Shown: positions 11,520 to 25,195, numbered from the stretch's first letter. The stretch: 64,000 nt of DNA from Patiria pectinifera (GCA_029964075.1 CM057145.1:2356001-2420000), one strand, 5' to 3'. A program made the numbers and translations. Notes: generated by a model not told the origin, from the letters alone.

Positions 11520-11905
11520 ACACTTTTTCAATTGACTGATCGCTGGAAATCACCTACATTTCTAGATTGTTTTCTAAGCACGTCCGATGGTATAATTTCG
11601 CGAGGTGTTTAGCCTAGTACCAGTACACGATCTTTAATCCAAATAAAACTTTTGATAATACTTTGGTAGGTTAAACATGTACTATTTGATCTTGTCACAC
11701 TCCGCCATCGGGCATGTAGAGCCTCGATCTGGCAACTTTACACAATAAAATAACCGCTTCAGTGATCTGAACCGTACCTTGACACGGGAATCACTGAACC
11801 GGCTATATTTATTGTGTAAAGTTGCCAGATCGAGGCTCTGCATGCCCATGGCGGAAGTGTGAAAAGAGCGAATTGCGGTATAAATGCAAATGATCCTTTA
11901 CACCC
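11520..11905. mobile_element. Decayed palindromic TTAA-type element with nested hairpin
   Basis: The left part CAATTGACTGATCGCTGG is half of the central palindrome seen whole at 12839-12873 and 21951-21984. The right part TGCAAATGATCCTTTAC resembles the family terminus. The hairpin at 11696-11862 appears to be inserted into it. Confidence 0.5.
11696..11862. repeat. Long hairpin (167 bp)
   Basis: The arms CACACTCCGCCATCGGGCAT and GAGCCTCGATCTGGCAACTT are repeated inverted at the right end, with a 60-base centre. It looks like a fold-back element. Confidence 0.8.
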
Positions 11906-12119
11906 TTAAGCAATTGTGCCGCTAGTGATGCTCTGCATCCGGTCTACCTTATGCGCTTTTTAAATTTCCTTCAGTTACAATACCGAGACTTCTATTCCGA
12001 ACCCTTATTCTCAACACTTCTTCAAACTGGGAGTACACCGTTCAATTAGAAGGAAAACACCTGTTTTCGAAAAAATACTACCCTGGGGCATCGGCTCAAA
12101 AGTTACCTTAAACCCCGTG

Positions 12120-12460
12120 TAATTTCATGAAAGAACTTGGCGGGTGTTTTCAGAACAGCGCGAACAACAAAAAGACCCAGAACCCAACCCAAGGGGCGTT
12201 ACAAAGCCACGCTTTTCACCTTTCCTTCCGCGGGCAGAAGAAGAAACAAGAACAGAAATGCCTCCCCAAATCAGCGGGTTTTCCGCAAGTCCTTTCATCC
12301 GCCATCGGTCGTTAGCTGATTCCGGGGGGATTTTTATTTTCTGCTTCCGCGGTCGCATTGTGTAGCGGGTCAGAAGGGTGACGGTGCTGGGAAGAAAAGC
12401 TACGATTCCCCGGGGTTGTTTGCGACCGACAGAGCCTTTAAGCTGATCAAACAGCACATC
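12120..12460. other. CpG/GC-richer stretch, no recognised gene
   Basis: Several frames are open on both strands, which a locally GC-rich composition explains. No splice sites or known motifs support an exon. It could be part of an old mobile element. Confidence 0.4.
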
Positions 12461-12689
12461 CGTCCTTCATTCAGACCGTTAATACTTTTTTTTCACGAGG
12501 CCATACTCAAGCGTATAGTGACTGAAGGCATTTGTCAATGTTGGCCGCCTGAGATTTGTATTGAATTAGGATTTTGTGGTTCTTGGCATAGTTTATTCTA
12601 TGGAAGCAGGAAAATTATCCATGGTTTAAACTTAATGTTTATGGCCAAGGGTTAGTCCGATTGGTGTACCGAAACATTCAACACATATT

Positions 12690-13077
12690 CAAATGCATAT
12701 ACGATGACTTTCATTTATCCAAAACCAAACGACATCAAGATACCTACTTGGATTAAAGATCGTATAATGGTACTAAACACCCCTTGAAATTATTCCGTCT
12801 GGCTTGTCATTAAGACAATCTCAATGTAGCCTGATTTTTTCTAACGATCAGTCAGTTGACTGATCGTTGGAAATAAAGAGTGCCATAGACGAAATCTAGT
12901 TTAGTGAGCCAAAGGTATTAACGCATGGTTTTTCACTGTTTCCTCGAAAAGTGTAAAACCACTGAGCTGAGAGTTTAACAGGTTGGGTTTTGATCATTGG
13001 ATTTTGAGTTGTGTAATTATTGGAAATTAACATCATGAATGAAAATCAAATAATCGTATATAAATGCTTTTAATCTA
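12690..13077. mobile_element. Palindromic TTAA-type element, AATTGA-core subtype
   Basis: The central palindrome TCTAACGATCAGTCAGTTGA and its complement are at 12839-12873. The right end ATAAATGCTTTTAA matches the family terminus. The left boundary is approximate. It shares TTGGATTTTGAGTTGTGTAA with copies near 22115 and 24440. Confidence 0.65.
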
Positions 13078-13429
13078 GCGAAGTTAACCACACTGCATGC
13101 ACAATGTATAAGAACGACAAAAGAGACCGACTGTTACACACTTTGTCGTTAATTTTAGGGAATTTCAAACGCAGAACCGATCGCAACAGCTTGCTAACGA
13201 GGACGCGATTCCACGAAAACTTCGTAAGCTTTAAAGCTTGTGAATTGAGCAAGCTTGCATTGTGTACACTTTACCAATCCTATTAAGAATGCAACAGCGG
13301 GTTTGTCAGTCCGTCATTGTCCTGCTTTGTTTGTCCGACACTGTTTAATCTTGTCTCTTATATAACACTCGCAACACATTTAAAACTTGGCTTGTGAGGA
13401 CATATGATCCTCCATTATCATTTCATTAT

Positions 13430-13958
13430 TGTAAATGTACATCATTGGCTTTTGCTCTAATTTACAGAAATGAACTATTTGAGGGGTTAGTATAATAGAT
13501 CAAATACTGTTTCACTGACATGTTTGAAGTTTTGTGTTCGAAAATGCTGGAAAAACCAAGAAAAACAAAAATGTTCAAGTAGTCTGGTTCCTTGACTCCA
13601 CTAAAGATAAAATGGATCAATTCATAGATGCCGGAAAATTGTAAGGTAAGGGAACCAGTCTAGCTGGCCTGCACCCGTTCATGAACATGTTACCAATAGC
13701 AAACAAAATTTGGACTGAAAAAAATGTAAAGTTGGAGCAGTAGATGAAAAATAGTTAGGTTTTTCCAACGGTGGTCGGCCGACCACAGTTGGAAATGTAT
13801 ACAAAAATACCATTTTCTTGAAAATGACTTCACACCAGGTGCCATAATTTTATAGGATGCTTTAGACTGTCATTTACCAACATCCTAGTAAGGTATTTCG
13901 TAAAAACTTGGTAGTTTTATTTTTCGATGTTTGCAAATGTTGTATATTCCCTTTAATG
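13430..13958 (-). mobile_element. Palindromic TTAA-type element, GGCC-core subtype
   Basis: The central palindrome at 13763-13794 has arms TTCCAACGGTGGTCGG and CCGACCACAGTTGGAA. The right end TGTATATTCCCTTTAA is intact and the left end is decayed. Orientation is opposite to the copy at 42705-43217. Confidence 0.8.
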
Positions 13959-14285
13959 GACAAAACTTAAAAAAAAAAACCTTATCCATTCATTTTATAT
14001 AAGAAAAATACGACATAGTTGTATCAAAAGTCGACCACTCTCTATACCTTGCATGATCCACATGGACCATGCGTGTATATATACCCAATGTAAACTTATT
14101 AGATCCGTACTTGATCAGTTCACACTTTGGTAATGGTAGCATAACATAACTCGAGCTCAGTATTATTATACTAACTTTTACTTTAATAGTAAGTTTTTTT
14201 TGTAGATTACTTTGTTGACTTATCGTTTTAAATCATACATGTTGTTTACAGAGCGTGAGCTGCACTCTTAACAATCTAGAGTTAT

Positions 14286-14640
14286 ATTTGACCCGAAATC
14301 TGGGACATATTTGACCCGGAATCGGGGACATATTTGACCCGGAATCGGGGTCATATTTGACCCGGAATCGGGGTCATATTTGACCCGGAATCGGGGTCAT
14401 ATCTGACCCGGAATCGGGGACATATTTGATCCGGAATCGGGGTCATATCTGACCCGGAATCGGGGACATATTTGATCCGGAATCGGGGACATATTTGATC
14501 CGGAATCGGGGACATATCTGACCCGGAATCGGGGACATATTTGACCCGGAATCGGGGACATATCTGACCCGGAATCGGGGTCATATTTGACCCGGAATCG
14601 GGGACATATCTGACCAGAAATCGGGTCATATTTGACACGA
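14286..14640. repeat. 23-bp minisatellite, about 15 units
   Basis: Tandem units of the form TGACCCGGAATCGGGGACAT plus ATT vary at a few fixed positions (GACC/GATC, GGACAT/GGTCAT, ATATTT/ATATCT). Decayed units with 'gggtca' words continue to about 14790. Because 23 is not a multiple of 3, every minus-strand frame gives the same 23-residue periodic peptide. The long minus-strand frame is a by-product, not a gene. Confidence 0.95.
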
Positions 14641-15881
14641 TACATTTCAGGGTCGCAATGACACTTAACCTGGTCGAAATGACACTTGTCTGTATCATCT
14701 TTGGGTCATTTTCACACGGAACAATATCATTTTGACCCCGAAAAAGTATTGGGTAAAAATAATATGACCCGGATTCCAAATGTGACAAAACTCTCCGAAC
14801 ATTCTGAACAACGGGTACAATCAAGCAAGTTTATGAAGGATATGCAAGTTTAATCAGTGTGCATGTAGCGCTTGGTATGCATTGAACTTCGCTTCACAAC
14901 CACAAAAATGCAACGGTCGTTATCCGATGTGCCGCAAATCGAACACCGTGCCATGCGGGCTCCGGGGAGCTAATTCCCCCATCAATTCTGTACCTTGTCC
15001 GCGCTCCTGGGACTACTGAAGCGGAGAAAAGGCATTCTGACAGGACAAATGCGGTATTTGATGGACACTTGTGAAAGCACCTTGATTGACACCTACTCAA
15101 ACCACAAATCACTGTCAAAAACCAAAATGTTGATTGAGCTTTTCAGTGACAATCTCGCCACTACACACGACCGTTTTATTCTCCGTTCCCTTCCCATTTT
15201 ACGCATTACACCGTGTGCCTTTATTGTCGGGTGAAAGGGAAGTATTACGGTAGTTCATAAACGTGTTATAAATGGGGATTTGCATGCGTCTCAAAATTAG
15301 TTGGGGTTCGTCAGCTTCCGTTTTGAAGTCTGCAATTTGACTCTTAAGATAACATAATTGACATAATAGTGTGACAGTTAGCATTGTCCAGTTGACTGCG
15401 CTGATGGACACATAGTTTTCCACACTCGAGGGACCACGGCGCAGAAAGTGTCAAAACGCATTTTGTTGATCACTTTAGCTACGGTGATGATTTTCTGAGC
15501 TACACCGTGCCATTAGGTCTGAGACCTAGAAGAGTTCTTTCCTTTCAGACAACAAATATACTAGGACCCGCCTCGCGATGCGCCAAACGCTTTTTCAGGC
15601 ATGTATTTGGGAAATCATAAAAAGAGAAAATTACAAGCTTTACTTGAGTCTCTGCAGTGTTGTTTAATTTGTAGAAGTGGTACAAAGGAGGAAATCAGCT
15701 GATCCGAGGAGAACGTGCATGTCTGGCTTTTGTGATGCAAAGTGCCAGACAGTATTTGAGTGACGTAAAATGGTGGCCCACGTTTGTAGCAATTCCAGCC
15801 GCGTCTATAAGTGCCAACATCAAAGGAACAATAACAGCTAGACGATTGGCTACAAGTACAAGCATTCCATCACTGACTATT

Positions 15882-16160
15882 TTATTCTTATTTTGACTGG
15901 GTAGCCCATTCAGTGGAATCCACTGGTCTCCCACGGGGCCCATCAACGAGAAGACAATGTGAAAAATTACAGTTTTTAGAGGTGGGAAATGAGGTAGAGG
16001 TAGGAAAAACCCCAGCAGAATCTTCTGAGGAAAACCCACAGAATCAGGTAGGGACTGCAATAAGTGCTAACCCAATCCACATATTGGCACAGCGGGGTTC
16101 GAACCGGGTCACAGTGCGGCGGTAGAAGGCGAGGAAAGTACCGCTACGTCAATCTGACTC
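15882..16160 (-). mobile_element. tRNA-derived SINE (family S1)
   Basis: On the minus strand it runs from AGTCAGATTGACGTAGCGG through a GGTTCGAACCCCGC B box to CAGTGGATTCCACTGAATGG. It is slightly longer than the copy at 10749-11014 because of an added GGTAGAGGTAGG-type segment. Confidence 0.85.
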
Positions 16161-17429
16161 TTGTACAATGTAGTAACCATCTATGCAATTTTGTTGTCCA
16201 GACTACCTGAAAAATTGGGATGCGCACCCTCAGAAAGACCCACGAGCTGCCCACTGTGGGGCAGTTCAACTTGGGGCAATGCCAACTGCCAACTAGCATC
16301 AAAGCTGGTGTCTTTCTTTACTCACACCAATCAAAACTGCACGCGTATAAAACAAACCCACAAGAAGAGCACATTTACGCGTCCACTATTGGAAGCACCG
16401 CACACCGGTGCATCATCTAGATGCTGCACAGGCTTTGATGAGACACGTCATGGATTAGATGCACATGTAGATGCACTGCACATGCACTGCGGTATAGTAC
16501 GTCAAGAGTTGAAGCACGGAGCTATAAAAAAGGGAAGAAAGGGGGACCACACATGCCCACGTAATCAAGTTGTAGCGTTAATAGGCCCGTAGGAAGTCCC
16601 CCGCAGGGAGGGGCGACACCTTCCCCCCATCCGGTCGGGCCGTCACCACGGGGGTTTATCGCTGATTATTTCGGGCCCCTAATAAGATTGACGTGTCTTC
16701 ATCCATCAGCCCCAGTGTTGCCCTCTTGTCTGCTTTATAATTGCATGATTCACCGATTCGTAAGCAGAGATCTGGGGAGGTGATGACATAACTACAAGTA
16801 CAGGCGCGGCCGTGTAGTCTCTCCACAGGATGTCCATCAAGCTTTGGAGTTAAAGGGCAATGCAATAGATTTTTGCTGATCAGCCAAATACATTCCCATA
16901 CAAACCAGTGATAAATCCCCATACTTCAACAAAAATATTTAAAAAATACTCAGAACTCTCACAGGTGTTCAGGCTGCACAGAAAAACGATGATCAACATG
17001 TCGTCTTTCGTTTTCCTTGTCATTTGTGGTGGGTTGACCAATGACTTTTTGAAGAAATTCTCACCCAAAGAAGACCACCCTTTAAAGGAATGATAACGTC
17101 CCAAAACTGGAAAAGTAATCCCTTTGAAAAAGGATCCCTCAACAACATGGCTAAAAAGCGCCACTTTCGGACCAAATGGCATCCGAAATGCTCAGAATTG
17201 GAAGCCCCAAGTCCAGGCCAGAGGTGCAGTGCCATAATTTATGTCTTCAATTCCCAACTTAATTCCATGGCTCTCACAACTCTTTCTAATAGAGAACAAT
17301 TAAGTGTATAACAATTATTCATGAGATATGCAGACAGATTTTATGGCCTGGGTTGCACCCCTACATTCTTCTTAATACCTAACTCACTGACTGTCTGTCA
17401 CTTTTGAATTTCTGTAAATTCTGTTGCGA

Positions 17430-17700
17430 GCCAATGCGGCCCATCAGGCCGGCGTTGATCTCCGGTTTCAGTGGCATGAAACGACCGTGGATATTTCTGC
17501 CCCCCCCCCCGATGGGATGCCAGTCCATCACAGGTTACACCCAGGCTAATGCCATTGCCGGTACCAATTTAGTTTGGAGAGAGGCAAGTGGGGTGAAGTA
17601 GCTTACCCAAGGACACAACATATGGCCAGCAGCTGGGTTCGAACCCCTGACCCTTTGATCGTGAGTCACGAACCCTAACCACTAGGCCACACTCCCCCAT
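17430..17700 (-). mobile_element. tRNA-derived SINE (family S4)
   Basis: The minus strand reads GAGTGTGGCCTAGTGGTTAG (A box) and GGGGTTCGAACCC (B box), followed by GTGTCCTTGGGTAAGCTACTT. It ends in CTGGCATCCCATC and a G run. This is the only copy seen here. Confidence 0.8.
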
Positions 17701-18921
17701 CACAATAGTAAAGGCACGCTTAAAACAGCAGTTGAGAGAGTAATGCATGAATATCTGCACAAAATGCTTTCTTTTGATTAATTTTCTCTGGCCGTCAAGA
17801 ATCGTGAAGTCTCAAAACTTCAGTGTTCTGATAAAATGCGCTGGCACTGAGGTCGATGAGGTAAGGGACAATGAAGTACATCAAAAGGAGACTATCAAGT
17901 TTCACCAACCGAGCGCTGGCATTCCGACATTTATACTTTTACAAAATAAGACAAATGGATCGTCCCTGACTTTTTCTAAAATTCCACATCTCTGCTTCCC
18001 TGATTCAATCAGACAAAGCCATTATTTTCGCGAGTCGGCTTCAGTAACTTCCCCGCCAAAAGCGAACCTTTATGTCAGGAAACGGGGAGGTTCAAGCGAA
18101 AACAAATACTACGATGCACAGAAGATGATCCTTAAATAGAAATGTACAATCTGTCATTGCCTTGCTCTGCGCCTTGGTATCAGATGACAAAGTGCGTAAA
18201 AGGCTTTTTTTCAGTTATCTTTCAGAAGATCGATATTTCAACAGTCTATTTTTATTGTCCTGCGGAAAAGAAAAAAATTACAAGTTTAGCGATTTTCAAA
18301 ACAGATCGCATAACTTATTCATTGATTGTGGAGGGCTCCAAGGGACTTCAAAACATTCTCAATAGTGTACTCTTTCAAAGTCTGTTACTGCTTAGCTTTT
18401 TTTGTTAAGGAATGTCCATAGTTGACTGTGTGAACTTTGACGGTGCTCAGACTTTTAAGCTGCGGCGGGACATTCCTCTTGAAACAGGACAGATCATAGG
18501 TTGGAGGGAAACAAGCACCTGGCAAGGAATTCAAAAGAGTTGCAGCACGCGGGAAAAGCGATTTGAATACTATTTTGTTCCTTATCTAGGTATTGCAAGA
18601 GTATATGGATGAAAACGGGCAGAAAGCCGACTGTCTCTCTTAAACACTCTGATAGGAGGAACCAGTTTGGAGTGGTGCAATGACCATGCAAATATCTGTA
18701 AAACACATATTTTCTCATACATATGGCAACAGACTGAGGCTTCGGAGAAGGAGGTTGTGATGACGAACCCAACTCCACTGTCCACACCAACCAGATTAGC
18801 CACATGCTTAGGTGAGAGGCATAATCTCCAGCCCAGTTGTAGCGGTACTCCAGAAGGGGACGTGTTGCCATACACGGATACAGAATATTCTATGGTATAT
18901 ATAAGCATCGACTATGGTATA

Positions 18922-19388
18922 ATAAGGTTGCAGACCAGAAAATCGGTCCAAAATTGCCTACGCCGGCCAAATCACGACTTGCATGCCCTCAAAATCTTCA
19001 GTATTTGAGCATGCTGCGGGCCATGAACTTGAGGGTTTGTAAAAATTATGGGTGGAAGCCATGGACAGGACTGTGAGCTTGTAGTTCCGTTCAATTTGGA
19101 TGAAATTTGGGCCCTTAAAGCGCTCTATTTTGCAATGGAGTGTAGGTATCGTTTTTCAAAATGGCAATGGGCTTCAGGACTATCTTCGGATGGAAATTTC
19201 TCCTAAAAGTCATTAGTTGACCCCCCAAAAATTGAAAAGAAAATGATTGATGATGAAATAAGCTTTAATTTGATGTGTGTCTCGAACACCTTGGAGAGTT
19301 GTGAGTATTTTTCCCGAATTTCTGAAGTGGGAGCATTTACCATTGGGGTCTATGGAATGGAATGTTACTTACTGGTCTGCAACCATAA
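18922..19388. mobile_element. Inverted-repeat element (about 467 bp)
   Basis: The ends AAGGTTGCAGACCAG and CTGGTCTGCAACCATAAG are inverted repeats. No protein is encoded and no clear target duplication is visible. Confidence 0.6.
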
Positions 19389-20483
19389 GCTTGGCGTAAA
19401 GTGCATCACTCAATGACCTTGGTCCCACCATGGTTCCTCAAACATTCAACGGGCACACGGACGCTGGCTGACTTGATCTTATCATTCATCGCAGCCTGTC
19501 TGTCACCACATGACCCAGTGTTCACTCATCATGACGAAACCATTCTTGACACTTCATATTGAACCACGACACAAGGAACCCACATGTGATTAATACGGGG
19601 GTAATAACAACAGGCGGAGCACAGACGCCGGACCGTTATTCGGCCTCGTTCCTATTTTTTTTTCGCTCTCTAAATCGCCGTTAAGCCATATAGGATCATT
19701 TATCATGCCTGTATGCGGCATGGAGCCGTGGGATTAAATACGTTCGAAATCCACAACGACTACCTGGTGATGGTTGGGTGCTATCACGCAAAGCCATTTT
19801 TTGTAGTCGAGTACTCTGCGATGAGTAATCGAAGACAGAACAACTTGTTCATGATTACGAGTATCCCACAAAACGTTCTATGCGTAACAACACATGTTGC
19901 TATAGCATAATGAGGAATAACCCCCACCTTTGACTGTTCAAGTTATATATACATCATGTTAAAGCGCAAATCATTGGCTTTCCAATGATAGCAAATTTAT
20001 TTCTGTAGATGAATTTATTACAAAGATATGCCGCATGAACTTCAACAGTGGCAATCTTCGCCAACCTCATTTCGAGAAAAACGGCTTTGAAAAAAAAAGA
20101 AGATACGCATTGCGCCTCCAACGGCAATGATAAACGTTATTCAGGTTTTCCACTTTTGGGGGTATTTTTTTCCCAACAAAATTGCATAGTGTGAATCTTA
20201 GATACCATGTCTACTCAAAAATACAAAACCACCAATATCAATTTCGACATGATTGTTCTACTATATCCTACTTCGAAGTTCGAGTACTCAAAACAAGGTT
20301 TTGGGGGACATTCCTCATTTTGCCTGAGTAGGTCACAAATATCAATGGTTATTGGGGAAGATATTCCTTTCCGTTTAATACAATATTCCTCGGCAAAGTT
20401 GTTATTGTCTGAATTATAAAATTGAACATTAAAATTAACTCGAGCGAGGTCTGTGCGACCATCGAAGCCTCCAACAAAGGAAT

Positions 20484-20560
20484 GAATATCTCAGTTGGTA
20501 GAGCACCGGGACAGTAATCCGGAGGTCCCAGGTTCAAACGCCGCTCAAGTCAATTTTGTT
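20484..20560 (+). mobile_element. tRNA-like SINE head
   Basis: ATATCTCAGTTGGTAGAGCA (A box), ACAGTAATCCGGAGG (anticodon-arm-like) and CCAGGTTCAAACGCC (B box) give a tRNA layout, followed by CAATTTTGTTGTTCAATATA as in the copy at 37732. Mismatches make a working tRNA unlikely. Confidence 0.75.
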
Positions 20561-20773
20561 GTTCAATATAATTACCATAATCATAGTGGTAGAATTCAAT
20601 TAATTGTTTTTTTCGGAGGATTATCTCGTATGATATAAACACAATTTTCTAGGATTGTTTATATAGCATTCAATGGGGGACGTTGAACAAAAGAGGACAA
20701 TATGGTACACAATTCCCGAAGGTCCACAGTTGACGATCGTGTACAAAACACATGGGAGGTCTTCCTAACAAGT

Positions 20774-21262
20774 TTAAAGGGAAAATACAACATTTGCAAT
20801 TATCAAAAAATAAAACTACCAAATCATTTTGAAATACCTTGCTGGACTGTTAGTGAATGACAGTGTAAAGCATCCTGTAAAATCATGGCACCTGGTATAC
20901 TGTCATTTTCAAGAAAAGTAGTATTTTTAGAGTCATTTCAACGCTGATCGGCCGATCAGCGCGAAAAAACTGGCTTTTTCAAACTGGGCCCCCCAGACCA
21001 CCATCACTTGTTTGCAATCGACACACACCACTGATGAACGGGCGAAGCCAAGCCAGTTGGTTCCCTGACCTTACCCCCAATATATGTATAAAACTGTGCC
21101 TTTTTTAAATGGAGGAGTCAACCACAGGAGAGAAAAAAATGTTTTTTCTTGGTTTTTATAGCATTTCATTTCACCCAAAAAAAAAAAAAAAAAAAGTAGT
21201 GTATATATATATGCTATATATATTTCCAACCCCCATTTCCATCAAAAAATGCAAAAGCAAAG
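20774..21262 (+). mobile_element. Palindromic TTAA-type element, GGCC-core subtype
   Basis: The left end TTAAAGGGAAAATACAACAT matches the copy at 42705. The central palindrome ACGCTGATCGGCCGATCAGCG is at 20941-20961. The right part carries an A run and a TA repeat (about 21199-21226) and is decayed. Confidence 0.8.
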
Positions 21263-21779
21263 TAAAAACAAAAGAGGGACAATAGGGGTCCACGATTGAA
21301 AGTGTTTTACACACTTTATCATTTTCCGTCGATGTCATGAAGAGCGGAACGATGACGCCATCACCACTTTACATTTCGCTTGAGAGTTGGAATTGCTTGG
21401 ATGAGGGTCACCTGAAGGTGAGTATTTATCGAGGCACGCCATCGTTCCCCTGCGATCGGAAAAACCTTCAGAATTTAAGGTCACAAACTACGATAACGCG
21501 TGGTATAAACAACGCGCCGTAAATCACTTCAACGTGTTCGCTGCAGGTTAACTTTACAGGTTTTGTTGAATGCTTTCCTTGCCGAAGTACATCCACGGTA
21601 ATATAATCCAGGGATGATTGAGTTACTGCTTGAACGGGATACGAAGGCACGGTTTATCATGAAAAGTTGGGTCGCAATTCCATTAGAAGTTCAATAGGAT
21701 GTTCGAAGTAGTGGCCTTGAACCGCAAGGAACATGCGGCGAGACTATGCTGACGAGTGGTTAAATTCATACCGAAAGTA

Positions 21780-22181
21780 TTACATGGTATTTATACGACC
21801 ATTTGCAGTTATCCAAAAAGTAACCTAGAAAATTACTATTCAAAAGCTTATATTGTTTAAAGATTGTACCGGGGCCCAACACCCCGTGATAATGGAAATA
21901 TTCCTTCTAGCTTGCTGTCATTTAGAAAAAATCAGGAAACGTAAGGTGATTTCCAACGATCAGTCAATTGACCGATCGTTGGAAATAAAGAGTTATATTG
22001 ACAAAATCGTGTTTTGTGATCAAAACTGTGAGCCCGGTATTCAATGTTTGCTCGAAAAAGTGTACTGTCCAATGAGCTGAAACCAACACGTTGGGTTTTG
22101 AATCTTCTTTGGATTTTGAGTGGTGTTATTACTGAAAATAAACAAAATTCATTAAACAAGCAAATGATCCCATGCCTTTAA
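21780..22181 (+). mobile_element. Palindromic TTAA-type element, AATTGA-core subtype
   Basis: The central palindrome TTCCAACGATCAGTCAATTG and its complement is at 21951-21984. The right end is CAAATGATCCCATGCCTTTAA. The left boundary is less certain. Confidence 0.7.
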
Positions 22182-22642
22182 CTGAACGCCATAATGCATG
22201 TTTTATCATCAGTGCATAAACTTCACATACATTTTGACTTTCCATTTCGGGCACACACCCTGCGCCAAAGACATTGTCTTCAGAAATTGTTGCATAACAA
22301 AACATGAAAACCAACGACTTGCTCATGTTTTCACACCGTGTGACCTTAATACACAAGCGTCGACTTGACAATGCGTAGCCGCCCTAGGATTTTTAGATCA
22401 GGAAACAAATTGCCAAACGAATACAATCCGATCAAATACTGACTTGAAATCAAGTCTGTATCCGCGCCACGGGGTAGTGTATTGAAACGGGCTTATAACG
22501 AAGTCAACAAATAAGGAAGATAACAGTACAAACAATTTTCTTTCTTGAAGTATTTTTGTTTTACAAATGTCGCACTTTTCATGTCGCTGTGATCCGTATA
22601 TCGGAAAAGAGGAAGAAGTTTTGCGATTATATATGCGAGAAA

Positions 22643-23180
22643 GTGGTGCTTTAAGGGAATATACAACATTTGCTGTGCTGTAATTTTCAGAAATGGGTGG
22701 ATTTGGGATTTTGGGGGATAATTTTTGCACAAATATTGTCACACTGACCTGTTTACAGTTTTGTTTTTGTAGATGCTGGAAATCAAAGAAATAAAATACC
22801 ATGCTCTTGTAGTTTGGCTCCCAGACCCCACTTCAGATGAAACGGAGCAATTAATTATAGACGTCGGGGAATTGTAAGGCCAGGGAACCCGTCTATATAG
22901 CTGGCTTGGACCTGCATTCCCAGGTGTAACCGATTGCAAACAAAATGTGGACTAACTATAACATTTGGTAAATTGGGCTGCAGTATTTGAAAAAAAAGCC
23001 AGTTTTTTTTCCAACGATGGTCGGCCGACCATCGTTGGAAATTGATTTCTTGATACTGACTGCACACCAGGTGCCATAATTTTACAGGATGCTTGGGACT
23101 GCCATACACTAGCAGTCCAGTAAGGTATTTCATGATAATGTAGTATTTTTCTTTTTTGATTGATGTTTGCAAATGTTATA
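22643..23180 (-). mobile_element. Palindromic TTAA-type element, GGCC-core subtype
   Basis: The left end TTTAAGGGAATATACAACAT and the central perfect 32-base palindrome (23009-23040, core GGTCGGCCGACC) mark it. It is in opposite orientation to 42705-43217. The right end is decayed. Confidence 0.8.
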
Positions 23181-23698
23181 CATGTGTGTATTACCTTGAA
23201 GTTTAAGATTTCCTGTGTATTTATAGTGTTAAATAAACACCAACTGCTCGGATAATACATTGTCCGTATACAATTCGTTCACTTCTTTTAAGTTTTATTC
23301 GTGTGCAAATCCCGCCCGGAGACCCCAAACGAATCCGTTTCCCCCCAAAATGGCCTCGTACGATTCTCGTTTTTTTATGGGCTGGAATACAACAAAAATG
23401 GAGTGAGAAGCAATTTTACGGTCTCTGCCCACATGGGTAGTTTATTTGCGGCCCCACAAGCAACCCTCCCAACCATGACCGCACTGAATGCCAACAACAG
23501 GTTCTAGCAGGTACTGCAGGTGTCCTGTGGCGTGTTTGTACAGTCAAGACAAATTACGATCGGATGTGTGACAAAACACAGAAGGGGGTAAAGGCACGGT
23601 TCTGAGAGTTGACAGCGCATAAGTAAGCTTACATGTACATGTACATGTACTTGCGAGAGAATTTACGATTGACCCAGACCTCAATGCAGAAAAACTTG

Positions 23699-24512
23699 TT
23701 AAAGCTATATAGTCCATCATTTGCAGCCATCCGAAAAGTAACTGGCGTAATTATTGTTGAAAAACAAACTTGGTTGAAAGATAGTAAGGGAACTAAACTT
23801 CCTGTAAAATTATTCTTTCTGGCAAGCTGTCATTTTGAAGTAATCAACGAAAGAAGGCATTTCCAACGGTGATTCTTAAGAAGCACCGTAGGAAAATTTA
23901 AATTAGTAATTTTAGCAACTTTTGATTTTAAATTGAGATCCCTGTTTTGCTGTTTTCTGAAGAAAGAAGAGAGCTGAGAGCTGAAACAGTAAGTTCAAAG
24001 TTGTTCATTATCCTTCATTAGATTTTTTTTTTTAGCAGAGGCAGAGTAACTCTGACATCGAAGGTGATAATTAATTTTGTTCTGAACATTACAGTTGGCC
24101 TTCAGAAAGTTTTAAAAAGCTGGCTGAATGCTCAGCCTTACTGCAGAGTTCAAGATGGTAACTAACACTAAAGGGCCCCGCGCATTTTTGTAATGCTATC
24201 CTTGACAATGCACGTTTGTGTTCCATTTAACCTGAATCTAATTATTGGTTTGTCATTTTCAAGGATATTTTGGTGTCTTTTTGATTTGTATGTTTTTCTG
24301 CAAACTTACATGTTCATGAGCAAAACTGTGCAATAAACGAAATCGTGTTTCAAGATCAAAATGTTCTTTCAACTGTTTTCTCGAAAGTGTAGTATCCACT
24401 GAGCTGAAAGTTCAGCAGGTTAGGTTTTGAACATTTTTCTTGGGATTTTGAGTGGTGTTATTATTGGAAACAAACAAAATGCATGAAAAAATAATGATTC
24501 TATATGCCTTTC
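23699..24512 (+). mobile_element. Palindromic TTAA-type element, CTTAAG-core subtype
   Basis: The left end TTAAAGCTATATAGTCCATC plus ATTTGC and right end AATGATTCTATATGCCTTT frame it. The central palindrome around TTCTTAAGAA is at 23861-23892. It is related to 57601-58299 and in parts to 21780-22181. Confidence 0.65.
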
Positions 24513-25195
24513 AGTGACAGCCGATACGACATGGTCAAGCCATGATGGAAGACACGAAACAGCCAATTCTTTGGAAAACATAATTCTGTTGTTGCAAGAT
24601 TTCTACAATGATGTTGCACGTTAACTGTTGGTCTGTGACTGCGAATGTTTACCAGACCGGCCACTACTAAAAGTCAGAGAAACTGTCAAGAAGTAACAAT
24701 ATTTTGATCATTTACTTGGATGCTATACCGGGCAGTCCAAGACGGTTGAGATTTGTCAAGCTAAACATATTTCGATGTTTGTATGTGGAACAGACGGGGA
24801 TCAGTTGTGGATCAGTGTGAAAATCATTCATGGTATTTCTATACAGGTTTCTTTAAAATCACCAAAGGGCACCTTAGCGACCTCGCCTTTGTCCCCTCTG
24901 TTGAATAATATTGTCATAATATCGAGGTAATAATGTTGTAATAACATCGCTTGTTCGGTCTCATATCACGTTTCTGCGTGGAGTGTGGGTGGGACACCGC
25001 TGTGTTGTAGAACCTTATTGCCGCAGGACGAATGGCGGCCAGTGGTGCGGCTTGGCGCATATGCAACCCACGGGTCTTCATGTAAAACATCTGGAGAGCT
25101 CTATCGCCATTGCGAGCTGTAAACATGAAGCTGCGCACTGGTTCTTCATTCCTCCATTTAAATATTGGGAGGGAACCAATCTCAACCACTCCCAT

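Noticed and set aside
12125..12457. 110-codon minus-strand frame in a GC-richer stretch
   Set aside because: Other frames on both strands are also open, and there is no recognisable content or splice sites.
14351..14824. 157-codon minus-strand frame with a periodic peptide
   Set aside because: It is produced by the 23-bp minisatellite, and all frames give the same peptide.
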